The notes under the pieces are model-generated. The model ran no database searches and was not told the origin of the DNA. It saw nothing but the letters and a program-made list of their open reading frames with translations. A DNA stretch of 64,000 bases from Pseudobdellovibrionaceae bacterium. Lineage in GTDB: Bacteria > Bdellovibrionota > Bdellovibrionia > Bdellovibrionales > Bdellovibrionaceae. The stretch lies in assembly GCA_016785955.1 (NCBI GenBank), contig JAEUWH010000084.1:1-64000 (forward strand), written 5' to 3'. Position numbers and translations under genes: made by a program. Position 1 is the stretch's first letter; each line of letters begins with the position of its first letter. This document shows, piece by piece, positions 52,247 through 62,305 of this stretch.

Positions 52247-53566
52247 CTATTTTTTTCCTATTCCAAAGTACTCAAAACCGTTTCTTCTGACGACCTTACC
52301 ATCGTATATATTACGACCATCAAAAATAGCTTTACCCTTCATTTTTTTAGAGAGCATTTCAAAATCTAATGCTTTAAATTCTGACCACTCAGTAAAAACT
52401 ATCAATGCATCAGCACCGTCAAGCGTCTCTGCTTGGTTTTGACAGTATTTAACTTTTGAACTTGCTAAAACTTTCTTAGCTTCAGTCATTGAAACAGGAT
52501 CAAATACGCTAAATGTACAGCCTTGAGTTTCAAGGTCAGCAATTACATCCAAACTTGGAGCTTCTCGCATGTCATCTGTATTTGGTTTAAACGCCAATCC
52601 CCAAACCGCAATTTTCTTTCCGCTTATTGAAGATCCAAAATATTTTTTAACCTTGTCTCCAAAAAATTTCTTTTGGTTTTTGTTTGCACGCTCCGCGGCT
52701 TCGACGACTTCGAGACCTACTTCGTTCTGACGACCAGTACGGATTAAAGCTTTGACGTCTTTTGGAAAACACGATCCACCATACCCAACACCAGCATACA
52801 AGAAGTTGAAACCGATACGAGGGTCTGATCCGATACCTTTTCTCACGGAATCGATATCGGCCCCGACGACTTCAGCTAATCGTGAAAGTTCGTTCATGAA
52901 TGAAATTCGCACCGCTAACATACAATTTGCGGCGTACTTAGTTAATTCGGCTGATGGAACATCCATGTAGACAATTTTGTCATGGTTTTTCTGGAAGGGA
53001 GCATAGAGTTCTTCCATCGCAGGCTTACACTCTTGGTTTTCAATTCCAATGATGATTCGAGCCGGCTTCATGAAATCATCAATAGCCGCGCCTTCCTTTA
53101 AAAATTCAGGATTTGAAATTACATCAAACTTGATATCTTTTCCGCGCGTTTTCAATTGCGCATTGATTGTAGTCTTAACTTTTTCAGCTGTTCCAACCGG
53201 AACAGTACTTTTATTAATTATATATTTTTGTTCGGCCATATGTTTACCGATATTTTCAGCAGCTTTTAAAACATAGTTCAAGTCAGCCGAGCCATCTTCT
53301 CCTGATGGAGTGCCGACTGCGATAAACTGGACAGATCCAAAAGCAACGCTGTCCTCAACATTATCGGTAAACAACAAACGTTCTTTTTTAATATTTTTAA
53401 CAACTAATTCATCAAGGCCTGGTTCATAAATAGGAATTTTACCTTCGCGCAATGTACTGATTTTATTTTTATCAACATCAAAGCACATAACTTGGTGACC
53501 AATTTCTGCTAAACATGCGCCTGTTACTAAGCCTACATAACCGGATCCAATGACCGTAATTTTCAT
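52247..53566 (-). CDS. UDP-glucose 6-dehydrogenase
   Basis: 439 residues. GYVGLVTGACLAEIGH (NAD fold), STVPVGT, SNPEFLKEG and the catalytic Cys in GVGYGGSCFPKD are all present, and WGLAFKPNTDDMREAPS marks the C-terminal domain. It oxidises UDP-glucose to UDP-glucuronate. The epimerase gene upstream on the same strand (3 nt gap) would then make UDP-galacturonate. Start ATG 53564-53566. Confidence 0.93.
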   Translation of the reverse strand: MKITVIGSGYVGLVTGACLAEIGHQVMCFDVDKNKISTLREGKIPIYEPGLDELVVKNIKKERLLFTDNVEDSVAFGSVQFIAVGTPSGEDGSADLNYVLKAAENIGKHMAEQKYIINKSTVPVGTAEKVKTTINAQLKTRGKDIKFDVISNPEFLKEGAAIDDFMKPARIIIGIENQECKPAMEELYAPFQKNHDKIVYMDVPSAELTKYAANCMLAVRISFMNELSRLAEVVGADIDSVRKGIGSDPRIGFNFLYAGVGYGGSCFPKDVKALIRTGRQNEVGLEVVEAAERANKNQKKFFGDKVKKYFGSSISGKKIAVWGLAFKPNTDDMREAPSLDVIADLETQGCTFSVFDPVSMTEAKKVLASSKVKYCQNQAETLDGADALIVFTEWSEFKALDFEMLSKKMKGKAIFDGRNIYDGKVVRRNGFEYFGIGKK

Positions 53567-53569
53567 TTG

Positions 53570-54544
53570 TTACCTTCTAATATTCTTCAATAGTTTGATA
53601 AAATCTCTATTGTTTAAGTGCCAGTCAATAGATTTCTGAATTCCTTCTTTAAATGAAGTATTTGGCTTCCAATTCATCCATTTATTCGCTTCGGAAATGT
53701 CCGCCCAAGTAACTTTCATATCAGAATCCATAAATGGCTTTTTAACAACATTTAGTTTTTTTCCAGTGATAGACTCGACAGTTTCGATAAGTTCTGTAAC
53801 CGTAATAGGATTATTTCCACCTCCCAAATTAAGCGTCTGAAAGCCTCTTAAAGCAATAGAACTACAGACTCCCCTCGCAATATCCTCGACATAGGTAAAA
53901 TCACGCGCTTGCGAACCATCTCCAAAAAGCTCAACCGACTCACCCTCTAATACACCCTCGATAAAGCGGTAAACACTCATATCGGGCCTTCCTGCCGGCC
54001 CGTAGACCGTGAAAAACCGAGTGATGGTTACATCCATTTTGTACAAATAGTGGTAAGTATATGACAAAACCTCAGCCGATTTCTTAGATGCGGCGTAGGG
54101 AGAAAGTGGAAAATTTACGGGACGCGTTTCTACATATGGCATCGGTTCTCCGGCATACAGAGACGACGTGGAAGCTAGAATAAACTTTTTGACACCAAAC
54201 TCCCGGTTGAGTTCAAGAATGTTTAAAGTCCCCGTTACATTCACATCGAAATACAAATGCGGATTCAGCTGACTATACCGCACCCCGGCCATAGCACCCA
54301 AATGAACAACAGCATCAAATTTGTGTTGTTTAAACAACGATTTTAAGAAATCTTTGTCTAGAATCGACTTTTCAAAAAACTTCAAACCCTTTTTCAGATT
54401 CTGGGCATTTCTATACGCTTTTAAAGCGGGATCATAGTAGTCATTGTGATCATCAATACCGACAACGTCGTGTCCGTCATTCAACAATCTTTTCACTACG
54501 CTAGCAGCAATAAATCCTGATGAACCTGTCACTAAAATAGTCAT
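53570..54544 (-). CDS. NAD-dependent epimerase, probable UDP-glucuronate 4-epimerase
   Basis: 324 residues. GSSGFIAASVV is the NAD-binding loop (Gly-x-x-Gly), IDDHNDYYDPALKAYR is typical of UDP-glucuronate epimerases, and STSSLYAG plus YAASKKS give the catalytic Tyr-x-x-x-Lys. RFFTVYGPAGRPDMSVYRF supports the same subfamily. It would convert UDP-glucuronate from the next gene into UDP-galacturonate. Divergent from the glycosyltransferase gene at 54612. Confidence 0.88.
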   Translation of the reverse strand: MTILVTGSSGFIAASVVKRLLNDGHDVVGIDDHNDYYDPALKAYRNAQNLKKGLKFFEKSILDKDFLKSLFKQHKFDAVVHLGAMAGVRYSQLNPHLYFDVNVTGTLNILELNREFGVKKFILASTSSLYAGEPMPYVETRPVNFPLSPYAASKKSAEVLSYTYHYLYKMDVTITRFFTVYGPAGRPDMSVYRFIEGVLEGESVELFGDGSQARDFTYVEDIARGVCSSIALRGFQTLNLGGGNNPITVTELIETVESITGKKLNVVKKPFMDSDMKVTWADISEANKWMNWKPNTSFKEGIQKSIDWHLNNRDFIKLLKNIRR

Positions 54545-54611
54545 TTTTCTTCCTAACTAAATATACAATAATTTATTTGTAGTATTATTCATAACTTGAT
54601 AACAAATCACA

Positions 54612-56831
54612 ATGCCAAGCGAAACAATGCGAAAAACAGAGTATAAAAGTTTAGCCGTTAAATCACTAAAATTAGTTGTCGGAAATAGCTTTATTTACAG
54701 AGCGATCCGAGTTCTTTATCGCCAAGGACCGAAAGTTTTTTTTAAAAATTCAACACTGTTTGTGGGACAGAAAATCAGATTTGCCTTGGGGCTCGTGCCG
54801 CATTTTCATCCGTTTTCGACAATAGAAAATCAAGATAGACTTTTTAATCTACCTGCGAAGCTTCCCAAGGTATCAATAGTTTCCATTCTATACAACAAAG
54901 CGAATGAAGTTGGTTGGTTTCTAGAAAGCATCTATACACAAACATATGCTGGTGAAATTGAAATTATTTTTATCAATGACCGGAGCCCAGGTAAGGATGT
55001 CGAAATCGTCGAAAGGTTCGCCGCAGAAAAACGTCGACTTAATTTAGGCGTAAATGTTAATTACAAGATTATTCAAAATGAAAAAAATCTTGGCAATTGC
55101 GTATCAAGAAATGAAGGTATACAGAAAGCAACTGGTGAACTTTTAATTATTGTCGATGCGGATTCGTTTTTAAATGCAGAGTTTGTCGAAGCGCATGTAG
55201 AGTCTCATTTTACTTATGGATTCGACGCAGCCATCGGACCAATGAATATCGAAACTGAAGGACGCAATCCGGTGAAATTGGCGCAGGCTCTATCAAAAGA
55301 TCATGCAAAGTTATTTTCACGTATGGAATTGCAAGACCAGACAAATGTAAATACTTTTCTAAATTGCATCACTCGTAACTTTTCGATTAAGAAATCAGTC
55401 ATCACAGAAGATTTATTTGATCCACAGTTTTCTTATTCTAAAGATCCAGAGTCTGGCTTTGGTTGGGAAGACGTTGAAATGGGATATAGACTGTATCAAC
55501 GTGGATTAAAAATTCAGTTCTTAAATAAAACATTCAGTTTGCATGTATCACACCCATCATCTACACCAGAAGACCAAAAAGTAATTAAGTCGATCATCAA
55601 TTTAAATAAGTTATTCACCAAACATCCTGATTTTACAAATGTAGCCAGAATGTGGACAAACGATTTAGCGTCCAAAATAGATCTTTGGTATAAACACCAC
55701 CACGAAAAATCTTCGAATAAGCATCATCAAACATTTTTGGAGTTAACGACTCCAATAAAAAAAAATAAAATGCAGCCGCGAAAGCGCGTATATAATATTT
55801 TAACTTACCGTTGGCACGTCCCACATCAATATGAGCTTTACAAAACTGGTCATCGCTTCACACTTTTAAAAGATGTTTGCCCTGGCTTTACAAATGTATG
55901 GTCATACGATCAAAGGCCATTTCCTGCCAATGCTCAGTTCTTAGAGTTGGAAAAATTAAACTTTAAAGATTACGATTTAGCACTTCTTCATTTCGATGAA
56001 AATGCTCTAGATTGGCAAAATTGCAATGGTATTTTGGACACTAATTGGGGCGCTAACTTCCGTTACTTTATGGAAAATGTGCCTCTTCCAAAAGTAGCTA
56101 TTTGCCATGGAACACCTCAGTTCTACGGTCAGTATAATAACGATAACATCGACCCGACTCTAAAGTACAAGGTGATTGAGGAGTCTCGTCAAAAACTTGT
56201 GGAATATACCAAAGACATTAAGGTCGTTTGTAATTCTTACCAGGCTCATTCCGAATGGGGATTTAAAAACTCAAAAGTCATTTGGCAAGGATTCGATCCT
56301 TGCGAGTATCCCATTTCAACATATGAGGAAAAAATTGTTTCATTAGGCAAAGCAATCAAAGAACGGCCTCATTATCGCGGATACGAAATTTATAAAGAGA
56401 CCTTTAAAAATGTGCCTGACGAATTTCACCCTAAAGAATTTAAAGTTAAGGACCCATTCACTCGCTCATTTAATAATACTTTTGCAGTCGCTAAGTACTA
56501 TGAATATATAAATGAGGTTCGCAAGCACTCCATTTACTTTAACCCTACTATTCGCTCGCCCATGCCTCGCTCTCGCGGCGAAGCAATGATGTGCGGGTTA
56601 TCTACAGTCAGTTTAAATAATCATGACGTGAATCTCTTTATAAAAAATGGAATCAATGGGTTTTATTCGAATGACCCCGCAGAGTTAGCAGAGTATCTAA
56701 ATTATCTTTTGAACAATCCTTCAATAAATAGAAAAATTGGTATGGAAGGTCGCCGAACCTCTTTGGATATGTTCAATTTAGATCGATACCTCAGCGAATG
56801 GCAAAAAAACTTCCATGATTTAAGTGATTAA
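54612..56831 (+). CDS. Bifunctional glycosyltransferase (GT2 N-terminus plus a GT4-like C-terminus)
   Basis: 739 residues; the start has little Shine-Dalgarno. Residues about 90-330 are a GT-A family 2 domain: VSIVSILYNKANEVGWFLESI, INDRSPG, DADSF (metal-binding DxD) and GFGWEDVEMGYRLYQRG. From about 395 a second Rossmann-like domain follows (LALLHFDENAL, VPLPKVAICHG, VVCNSYQAHSEWG, VIWQGFDP) and the late motif RSPMPRSRGEAMMCGLSTVSLN, as in GT-B enzymes. The protein probably adds two sugars in sequence, or one domain is regulatory. Sugar specificity cannot be read from sequence. Confidence 0.8.
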   Translation: MPSETMRKTEYKSLAVKSLKLVVGNSFIYRAIRVLYRQGPKVFFKNSTLFVGQKIRFALGLVPHFHPFSTIENQDRLFNLPAKLPKVSIVSILYNKANEVGWFLESIYTQTYAGEIEIIFINDRSPGKDVEIVERFAAEKRRLNLGVNVNYKIIQNEKNLGNCVSRNEGIQKATGELLIIVDADSFLNAEFVEAHVESHFTYGFDAAIGPMNIETEGRNPVKLAQALSKDHAKLFSRMELQDQTNVNTFLNCITRNFSIKKSVITEDLFDPQFSYSKDPESGFGWEDVEMGYRLYQRGLKIQFLNKTFSLHVSHPSSTPEDQKVIKSIINLNKLFTKHPDFTNVARMWTNDLASKIDLWYKHHHEKSSNKHHQTFLELTTPIKKNKMQPRKRVYNILTYRWHVPHQYELYKTGHRFTLLKDVCPGFTNVWSYDQRPFPANAQFLELEKLNFKDYDLALLHFDENALDWQNCNGILDTNWGANFRYFMENVPLPKVAICHGTPQFYGQYNNDNIDPTLKYKVIEESRQKLVEYTKDIKVVCNSYQAHSEWGFKNSKVIWQGFDPCEYPISTYEEKIVSLGKAIKERPHYRGYEIYKETFKNVPDEFHPKEFKVKDPFTRSFNNTFAVAKYYEYINEVRKHSIYFNPTIRSPMPRSRGEAMMCGLSTVSLNNHDVNLFIKNGINGFYSNDPAELAEYLNYLLNNPSINRKIGMEGRRTSLDMFNLDRYLSEWQKNFHDLSD

Positions 56832-56839
56832 GGTACCAA

Positions 56840-56866
56840 CGAAGATCTATCCAAACTATATCTTCG
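56840..56866. terminator. Hairpin after the bifunctional glycosyltransferase gene
   Basis: CGAAGAT (56840-56846) and ATCTTCG (56860-56866) pair perfectly around a 13-nt loop, with GGT/ACC extending the stem imperfectly outward. No T tract follows. Weak terminator or leader hairpin before the gene at 56965. Confidence 0.35.
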
Positions 56867-56964
56867 CCACCGGTAGAAATTCTGTTCTGAAAATTTCTTC
56901 GTTTGATTAGTAGTATTTCATATTCCTATTAGGAAATTTTCATGTTTTTTGATATAAAATTTCT

Positions 56965-58380
56965 ATGGGCCGAACTGCAATTATCTATTTTTCAATTTTA
57001 CTTACCATTTTTTTTATAGCTCTTAGTTGGTTTGATGTTGTGTTCGGCTCTTGGGACCACGATTCTGGTTACTTTTTGCTTACTTCATTCTTAATAAACC
57101 AAGGGCACGAAGCATTTATTGAGTTCCCCCTTCAGTATCCTCCGCTAATGCTTATAATAAATTCGTGGATATTAAAAATGGGAGTTCCACATGACATAGC
57201 TATCATTTGGATTCCATTATTTTGGATTTATTCTAACGGTTTTTTAACATTCATCACCTCATTCAGAATCAATAAGAACGTGCAAATAAGTTTGTTTTTG
57301 ATGATCTTATTCACATTTATTTCTATAGAGAATGGCGGCAATCACGTCACACTTGAACACGGAATAATTTTTTTCAGCCTCTTATCATACAATATTTACT
57401 TATCTAAAGAGAGTATTAAAAATAAATATTTGTTTTTTTTTCTGTATGGCCTCAGCGTATTGTCGATCGCAATGGTTAAGCAGGTAGGTATCTTACTTTT
57501 GCCATATTTTCTATTTATTGTTTTAGATCGAAACTTCTTCTTAAATAAAAAAGAGTCGTTAAAAAAAATATCATGCTTTGTTTTTGGAGCTTTTACTGCT
57601 TTATACATTACCTTTCACTCCTTCAAAGCAAATGTAAATCAAATTTATTCCCAATTATTTCATCGAATTGCAAACTACTTAGCCGATAGCCCTTCCAACC
57701 AAACATTTTTACTAAGTGAGCTACTACGGAGTCCCTATACTGTATCTCTTTTTGCAAGCACTTTGATTCTTGCTTATTTTTTTATTTCTAGTCAGAATTT
57801 GAAATTGATCAAAAAAATGGAAATATTGATGCTGATAGGATTAGTTTTCGGTTACGCATTTGCCCGAACTATCCGCAACTATCCGCACTACACGCTGAAC
57901 TCTTGGTTTCCCATTCTAATTCTATTTGCGCTTTTTTTTCAATTTGAAGGAACTAAAAATAGAAAATTTTTATTCACATTATTCTTTCTCTTAACTGTCG
58001 GCAGTGTAGGTACGCTAGTTACGAGATGGAATACTTCTTACAAATTTAGCGAAATTAATTCATTTTTTCTCCCGAGCGCAAAATTTATTCGAGAATCGAC
58101 AACACCAGACCAACCAATTCTTCAATTAGGGGAAGAGCCCGTAATTGAGTTTTTATCATATAGACGCCCTCAACGAATGGACATAGAATGGGCGTGGAAG
58201 TATAGTAAATTTTCCGATGATGGGAACCCAACCGTAGTTATCAATAATTACAATCGAATAGAAGAAGTACGAGAAAAAGAACTAGTTCTTTCAACTTCAG
58301 GATATAAAGTCATATTCGAACATCATCTTGGGAAAATTGAGCAACCCAACCGAGTTTTGAAATTTTGGATCAAGAAATAG
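56965..58380 (+). CDS. Polytopic membrane glycosyltransferase-like protein (GT-C / GT39-like)
   Basis: 471 residues, with about eleven hydrophobic segments over residues 5-365 and a C-terminal soluble segment. Near the N-terminus WDHDSGYFLLTSFLINQGHEAFIEFPLQYPPL resembles the first periplasmic loop of lipid-linked-sugar glycosyltransferases, which carry an acidic motif and a Y-P-P-L. It is probably a membrane enzyme of the PMT/ArnT superfamily that transfers a sugar from a polyprenyl carrier, and it lies 6 nt upstream of a GT2 gene typical of polyprenyl-sugar synthases. Exact family unproven. Confidence 0.65.
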   Translation: MGRTAIIYFSILLTIFFIALSWFDVVFGSWDHDSGYFLLTSFLINQGHEAFIEFPLQYPPLMLIINSWILKMGVPHDIAIIWIPLFWIYSNGFLTFITSFRINKNVQISLFLMILFTFISIENGGNHVTLEHGIIFFSLLSYNIYLSKESIKNKYLFFFLYGLSVLSIAMVKQVGILLLPYFLFIVLDRNFFLNKKESLKKISCFVFGAFTALYITFHSFKANVNQIYSQLFHRIANYLADSPSNQTFLLSELLRSPYTVSLFASTLILAYFFISSQNLKLIKKMEILMLIGLVFGYAFARTIRNYPHYTLNSWFPILILFALFFQFEGTKNRKFLFTLFFLLTVGSVGTLVTRWNTSYKFSEINSFFLPSAKFIRESTTPDQPILQLGEEPVIEFLSYRRPQRMDIEWAWKYSKFSDDGNPTVVINNYNRIEEVREKELVLSTSGYKVIFEHHLGKIEQPNRVLKFWIKK

Positions 58381-58386
58381 GAATAT

Positions 58387-59322
58387 ATGTCAAACTACTT
58401 GTATGATTTTTCAATTGTGGTTACTTGTTTTAACGAAGAAAAAACGATCGACGAATTTATAACTAGATTGGTTAAGACCATTCAAAAAATGAAAATTCGA
58501 GCTGAAATAATATTAGTAAACGACGGAAGCAGAGACCAAACTTGGCTAAAACTACAGGACTTATTCCGTTCAAATACCGAAATTAAACAAATAATTAATT
58601 TTTTTAGGAATTCTGGTCAGGGGCCAGCAATGACTGCTGGTGTAGTAAACTCACAAGGAAGAGATTTCATTTTTATTGATAGCGATTTACAAATCGATCC
58701 GGAAGACTTGGAATTGGTTATGGAGCGTTATAATACCGGTCTCGATGCCATCGTCGGAGTCAGAAAACAGAGGATAGACTCATTCTTCCGAAAAATGATG
58801 TCTAAAATGGCCAATGTAGTACTAAGAAAAGTATCCAAGTCCTCCCATCCGGATTTAGGATGTAACTTGAAAATTATTAATGGAAAATTAGTTCGAAGCT
58901 TCAACTATAGCGATAAGAAGGCCTTTGACTCGATTGAAATCCTAGGCAAAGCAGGTACTTTAGGAGCTATTGATATAAACCACCATGCCAGGAGGGTCGG
59001 TAAATCAGGGTGGAAATTCTTTAATCTACTGAAATTTTTTATCGACAAATTGCTACAACTTAACGATCAACTTTTTATTTATCTTGGAATTACAATGATA
59101 CTCTTGGGTATTTTGATTGTAATGAGACTTATCATCTCTTTTTATTTCGATTTTTCGATTCTAAATTCAATTACCAGTGGTATTTTATTTAATTTCATTG
59201 CACTCGGCTTTTTACTTGTTTCAGGCCTACTGATTTGCGTCGGCGAATATATAATTCGTATATATAAATTTATACAGGGAAATCCTATTTATGTTATTAA
59301 GGAAATCATAAAAAGAGATTAA
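58387..59322 (+). CDS. Polyprenyl-phosphate glycosyltransferase, GT2 with two TM helices
   Basis: 311 residues. The GT2 domain has FSIVVTCFNEEKTIDEF, ILVNDGSRDQTW and DSDLQIDPEDL. The C-terminus has two membrane helices (about 228-252 and 262-292), as in GtrB, ArnC and DPM1-type enzymes that load a sugar onto polyprenyl phosphate. Six nt separate it from the membrane protein upstream, which would use its product. Its stop overlaps the convergent DegT-type gene by 4 nt. Confidence 0.85.
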   Translation: MSNYLYDFSIVVTCFNEEKTIDEFITRLVKTIQKMKIRAEIILVNDGSRDQTWLKLQDLFRSNTEIKQIINFFRNSGQGPAMTAGVVNSQGRDFIFIDSDLQIDPEDLELVMERYNTGLDAIVGVRKQRIDSFFRKMMSKMANVVLRKVSKSSHPDLGCNLKIINGKLVRSFNYSDKKAFDSIEILGKAGTLGAIDINHHARRVGKSGWKFFNLLKFFIDKLLQLNDQLFIYLGITMILLGILIVMRLIISFYFDFSILNSITSGILFNFIALGFLLVSGLLICVGEYIIRIYKFIQGNPIYVIKEIIKRD

Positions 59323-60539
59323 TATCCATTCTTGCTTCTCTCTTGAAAAGCAATTTTTACGGGTCGAAAAAAATCTTCGTTCTCTTTAGATTTAACCGCT
59401 TCCTCTATTGCTGTCGCTCCAATCGATATTGCTTTCTGTATGCCAGCGACCACCTTTCTTGCGGAATCATCACTTAAATCAAAATAGCACGGAAGGCATA
59501 ATATCTCTTCACTCGCTTGAGCAGCAATTGGAGTTTCCTCAAAAAACTCTCTGTAAGGTGAAAACTTTGATATTAAAGGGTAAAAATATCTGCGGGTTTG
59601 GATACCCTGACTCCATAAGTAAGCCCAGATCAGATCGCGATTTACACCATTTTTTTTTTCATTTATTCGAATTGGATAGTAATGATGGTTTGAATTATAA
59701 TTACTATTTCCTACAAACTCAATACATGGAATCTTGCTGATCTCACTAGTATAATACCGGTTGATTTCCCTTAGCCGTTCTTTAACTTTGTAAAAAAATA
59801 GAAGCTGATGCAATCCAAACGATGCTCTAAATTCATCCATTTTCCCATTAGTCCCCACCTCGGTTACATGATCCATACCTGCAAATCCAAAATTCCGAAC
59901 TTGGACAATTTTTTCGTACAAAGCACGGTTGTTAGTCAGTATCGCACCGCCTTCAATAGTACTAAAAACTTTCGTGGAATGAAAACTAAGGACCTGAACA
60001 CTTGAGCGGTCAAACCCTTTACTGTCTACAATTCCAAATGAGTGGGCATTATCATAAATTTCGAAGATATCATTTTTTTTACAAATGTATGATATTGCAT
60101 CATAGTCGCAGGAGTTACCAAAAACGTTCACGCCTAAAATAGCTTCCGTGCTATTGTCGATAGATTTCTCAATTTTTTTTGAATCAATTGTAAGGTTTCT
60201 CTCTTCTATATCGACAAATTTCGGTTGAATTGATTCCCATACCAAAGTTGAAGTAGTAGCAACAAATGAGAAAGGAGTTGTGATAACTCTTTTTTTTAAG
60301 TTTAAAGTTTTATACAAAATTTGAAGTCCAATAGTCGCATTCGTAACTACTGCGCAATATTTAAACTCATGAATCCTGGCAATTTCCTTTTCTAAACTCA
60401 ATGCTTTAGGACCATTATTAGTAAATATCGCTGAGTCAAATACCTCATCTAGTAGTTCGTAATATTTTTCCCTTTCAACTGTCAGAGGTTTAAAGTAAGG
60501 AACAACTATTGGATTTTCAGCTGTTGACAAATTCTTCAC
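59319..60539 (-). CDS. DegT/DnrJ/EryC1/StrS-type sugar aminotransferase
   Basis: 406 residues. PLP-binding signs are present: [39 protein letters not shown] and SFHSTKVFSTIEGGAI with the Schiff-base Lys in STK. It transaminates a nucleotide-linked keto sugar to an amino sugar, so a dideoxy- or deoxyamino sugar is expected in the polysaccharide. The start overlaps the PhyH-type gene stop (4 nt), placing it last in a six-gene minus-strand operon. The exact sugar is unknown. Confidence 0.88.
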   Translation of the reverse strand: MKNLSTAENPIVVPYFKPLTVEREKYYELLDEVFDSAIFTNNGPKALSLEKEIARIHEFKYCAVVTNATIGLQILYKTLNLKKRVITTPFSFVATTSTLVWESIQPKFVDIEERNLTIDSKKIEKSIDNSTEAILGVNVFGNSCDYDAISYICKKNDIFEIYDNAHSFGIVDSKGFDRSSVQVLSFHSTKVFSTIEGGAILTNNRALYEKIVQVRNFGFAGMDHVTEVGTNGKMDEFRASFGLHQLLFFYKVKERLREINRYYTSEISKIPCIEFVGNSNYNSNHHYYPIRINEKKNGVNRDLIWAYLWSQGIQTRRYFYPLISKFSPYREFFEETPIAAQASEEILCLPCYFDLSDDSARKVVAGIQKAISIGATAIEEAVKSKENEDFFRPVKIAFQERSKNGY

Positions 60540-61354
60540 GTATTTTCTTTCTCCATAAACTGCTCCAATACCTGTTCATTTTTAGGAAATCCGGTCTCCA
60601 ATAGTTTCCTTTCAACTGTACGCTTATATACAGTTGGATAACCCCTTTTTACAAATGTTTCCTCTGCCCCGTCATCGAAACGGTAAGATACTCCTACTCT
60701 GAATCCTTTCATATTATTTAAACCTGTACGATGGATTAAAAAGCTTGAAAAAAACATTGCCGTGCCTTTTTTCATTTTTACAGGGACAAAATCTTCTTCT
60801 CGGTAGCATTTTGGATTAATCTCAAAATAGTCTGCTTTTACTTCGCCCTCAGCTATTCCACCTAAATGTGATTTAGGAATTACTTCGACAGGAAAACAAT
60901 TTTCACTCACGTCTGTTAAGGCAATCCAAACACCTAATGAATTTAAAGAACCTTGCATCGAAGTCCAATCTTGATGGACCCCCTGACCAAAATATCCCCC
61001 TGGAATTTTTAAAGAGTCACTTATCAAATGAACGACTGGCGAGGTTGGTACGGTCGGAAATTCAATTCCTATTTGTCGAGCGTATTCGTATACCTTTTCG
61101 TTATTTAAAATCCGATTTAAAGCTTCGATACGCGAAAAAGATCTTAAGCTAGCAAGATAATCATCTAAATTTTCAGAAAATTGAATTTTCAAGTTCTCAA
61201 ACAAATCCGGAGTCACTCGTAATTTTTTTTGGTTTAACTTTTGGAAAATGAGACGATCAAATTGTTTCAAGATTTGTTGCACTTCTTCTGCTGATAAAAA
61301 ATTTTCAACAATAACAAACCCATCGCGATTATATTTATTTTTTAAATCTTTCAA
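60536..61354 (-). CDS. Phytanoyl-CoA dioxygenase-like (PhyH) non-heme iron enzyme
   Basis: 272 residues. NRDGFVIVENFLSAEEVQQI opens the family fold. The metal-binding H-x-D is in GVHQDWTSMQG, and the distal His and 2-oxoglutarate-binding Arg are in FLIHRTGLNNMKGFRVGVSYRF. It should be a 2-oxoglutarate/Fe(II)-dependent oxygenase; in glycan loci such enzymes probably hydroxylate or modify sugars or acyl groups. The gene overlaps the DegT gene and follows the propeller protein by 3 nt. Confidence 0.8.
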   Translation of the reverse strand: MKDLKNKYNRDGFVIVENFLSAEEVQQILKQFDRLIFQKLNQKKLRVTPDLFENLKIQFSENLDDYLASLRSFSRIEALNRILNNEKVYEYARQIGIEFPTVPTSPVVHLISDSLKIPGGYFGQGVHQDWTSMQGSLNSLGVWIALTDVSENCFPVEVIPKSHLGGIAEGEVKADYFEINPKCYREEDFVPVKMKKGTAMFFSSFLIHRTGLNNMKGFRVGVSYRFDDGAEETFVKRGYPTVYKRTVERKLLETGFPKNEQVLEQFMEKENT

Positions 61355-61357
61355 TTT

Positions 61358-62302
61358 TCACCCACTAAATAAACTCTGAATTGGTAATTTTGCCATACCA
61401 ATCCCCGATTTTCCAAAACCATTTCCATTATAAAGCATTACTAACTGCTCACCGATATTGAATACGTATGGATAGCATATCATCTCACTATCCCACTCTC
61501 CCTTTTGCCCGAGGCTAATTCCTACATTCAAATCGTCACGCTGCCATTGAGTTCCGTCGCGGGACTTAGCATAACCAATACGGTATGTTTCTTTTAGATT
61601 TGATCGGTAATCCTGAGAGCCACGGAAGCTATACCACATATGAAACAAATTTTGATTTGCTACAACCGATGCACTCGCGATGCCACCCTCGTTATCATTA
61701 GAATATTCTATCGCAGCCCTATTCAACTTTTTCCATTCAACTAGATTCTCAGAGGTTGCCATTTTAATATTATACCGTGGCTCTTTAGAGCGCCATTCCG
61801 TGCAGCTTAAATAATAACTTATGAATCCTGACCCATGAGGCATGACCCAACAAGTGCCAGTAAAAATAGGGTCAAACCTATCTTGCCCAATAACTGGTCC
61901 CTCAAAGCACTTCCTAAATTGACCATTTTTTTTTCGTATTGCTAAACCAATTGAGTTTTGATAGGAGGTTCTAACTTTTTGCGTCCAACCGATATAAAAC
62001 AAATATACTTGGCCCTGATGTCGTACAATCGAAGTCGGCATAACTCCAGAATCATCGAAACAACCATCTCGCCCCAGGTCCAATAGTGGACGGTCGGACA
62101 ATGAAACAACGATTTTCTTGTTAAAGTCATAATTGAAGCTGCCGATGCGACTAACGTTCTTTTGATCTCGACTAGAGAAATAAATTGTAAAAGTTCCATC
62201 CGGATTCGCCACAGTATCGACCACAGGGCATTGAACATGAGTCTTTGCCCATTCAAAAGTATTTGGTACTTCAAAAATACGACCAAACTTCTCCCACTTC
62301 AC
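61358..62302 (-). CDS. Five-bladed beta-propeller protein, GH43/GH32-like fold
   Basis: 314 residues without a signal peptide. Blade-like repeats are visible: VDTVANPDGTFTIYFSSRD, IVRHQGQVYLFYIGWT, FISYYLSCTEWRSKEPRYNIKMATSENLVEW, ASASVVANQNLFHMWYSFRG, VFNIGEQLVMLYNGNGFG. The pattern of Asp/Glu between W/Y-rich strands resembles the GH43/GH32/GH130 propeller superfamily, but which residue is catalytic cannot be assigned. A cytoplasmic location suggests a phosphorylase or transferase role in sugar modification rather than polymer digestion. Confidence 0.6.
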   Translation of the reverse strand: MKWEKFGRIFEVPNTFEWAKTHVQCPVVDTVANPDGTFTIYFSSRDQKNVSRIGSFNYDFNKKIVVSLSDRPLLDLGRDGCFDDSGVMPTSIVRHQGQVYLFYIGWTQKVRTSYQNSIGLAIRKKNGQFRKCFEGPVIGQDRFDPIFTGTCWVMPHGSGFISYYLSCTEWRSKEPRYNIKMATSENLVEWKKLNRAAIEYSNDNEGGIASASVVANQNLFHMWYSFRGSQDYRSNLKETYRIGYAKSRDGTQWQRDDLNVGISLGQKGEWDSEMICYPYVFNIGEQLVMLYNGNGFGKSGIGMAKLPIQSLFSG

Positions 62303-62305
62303 AAT

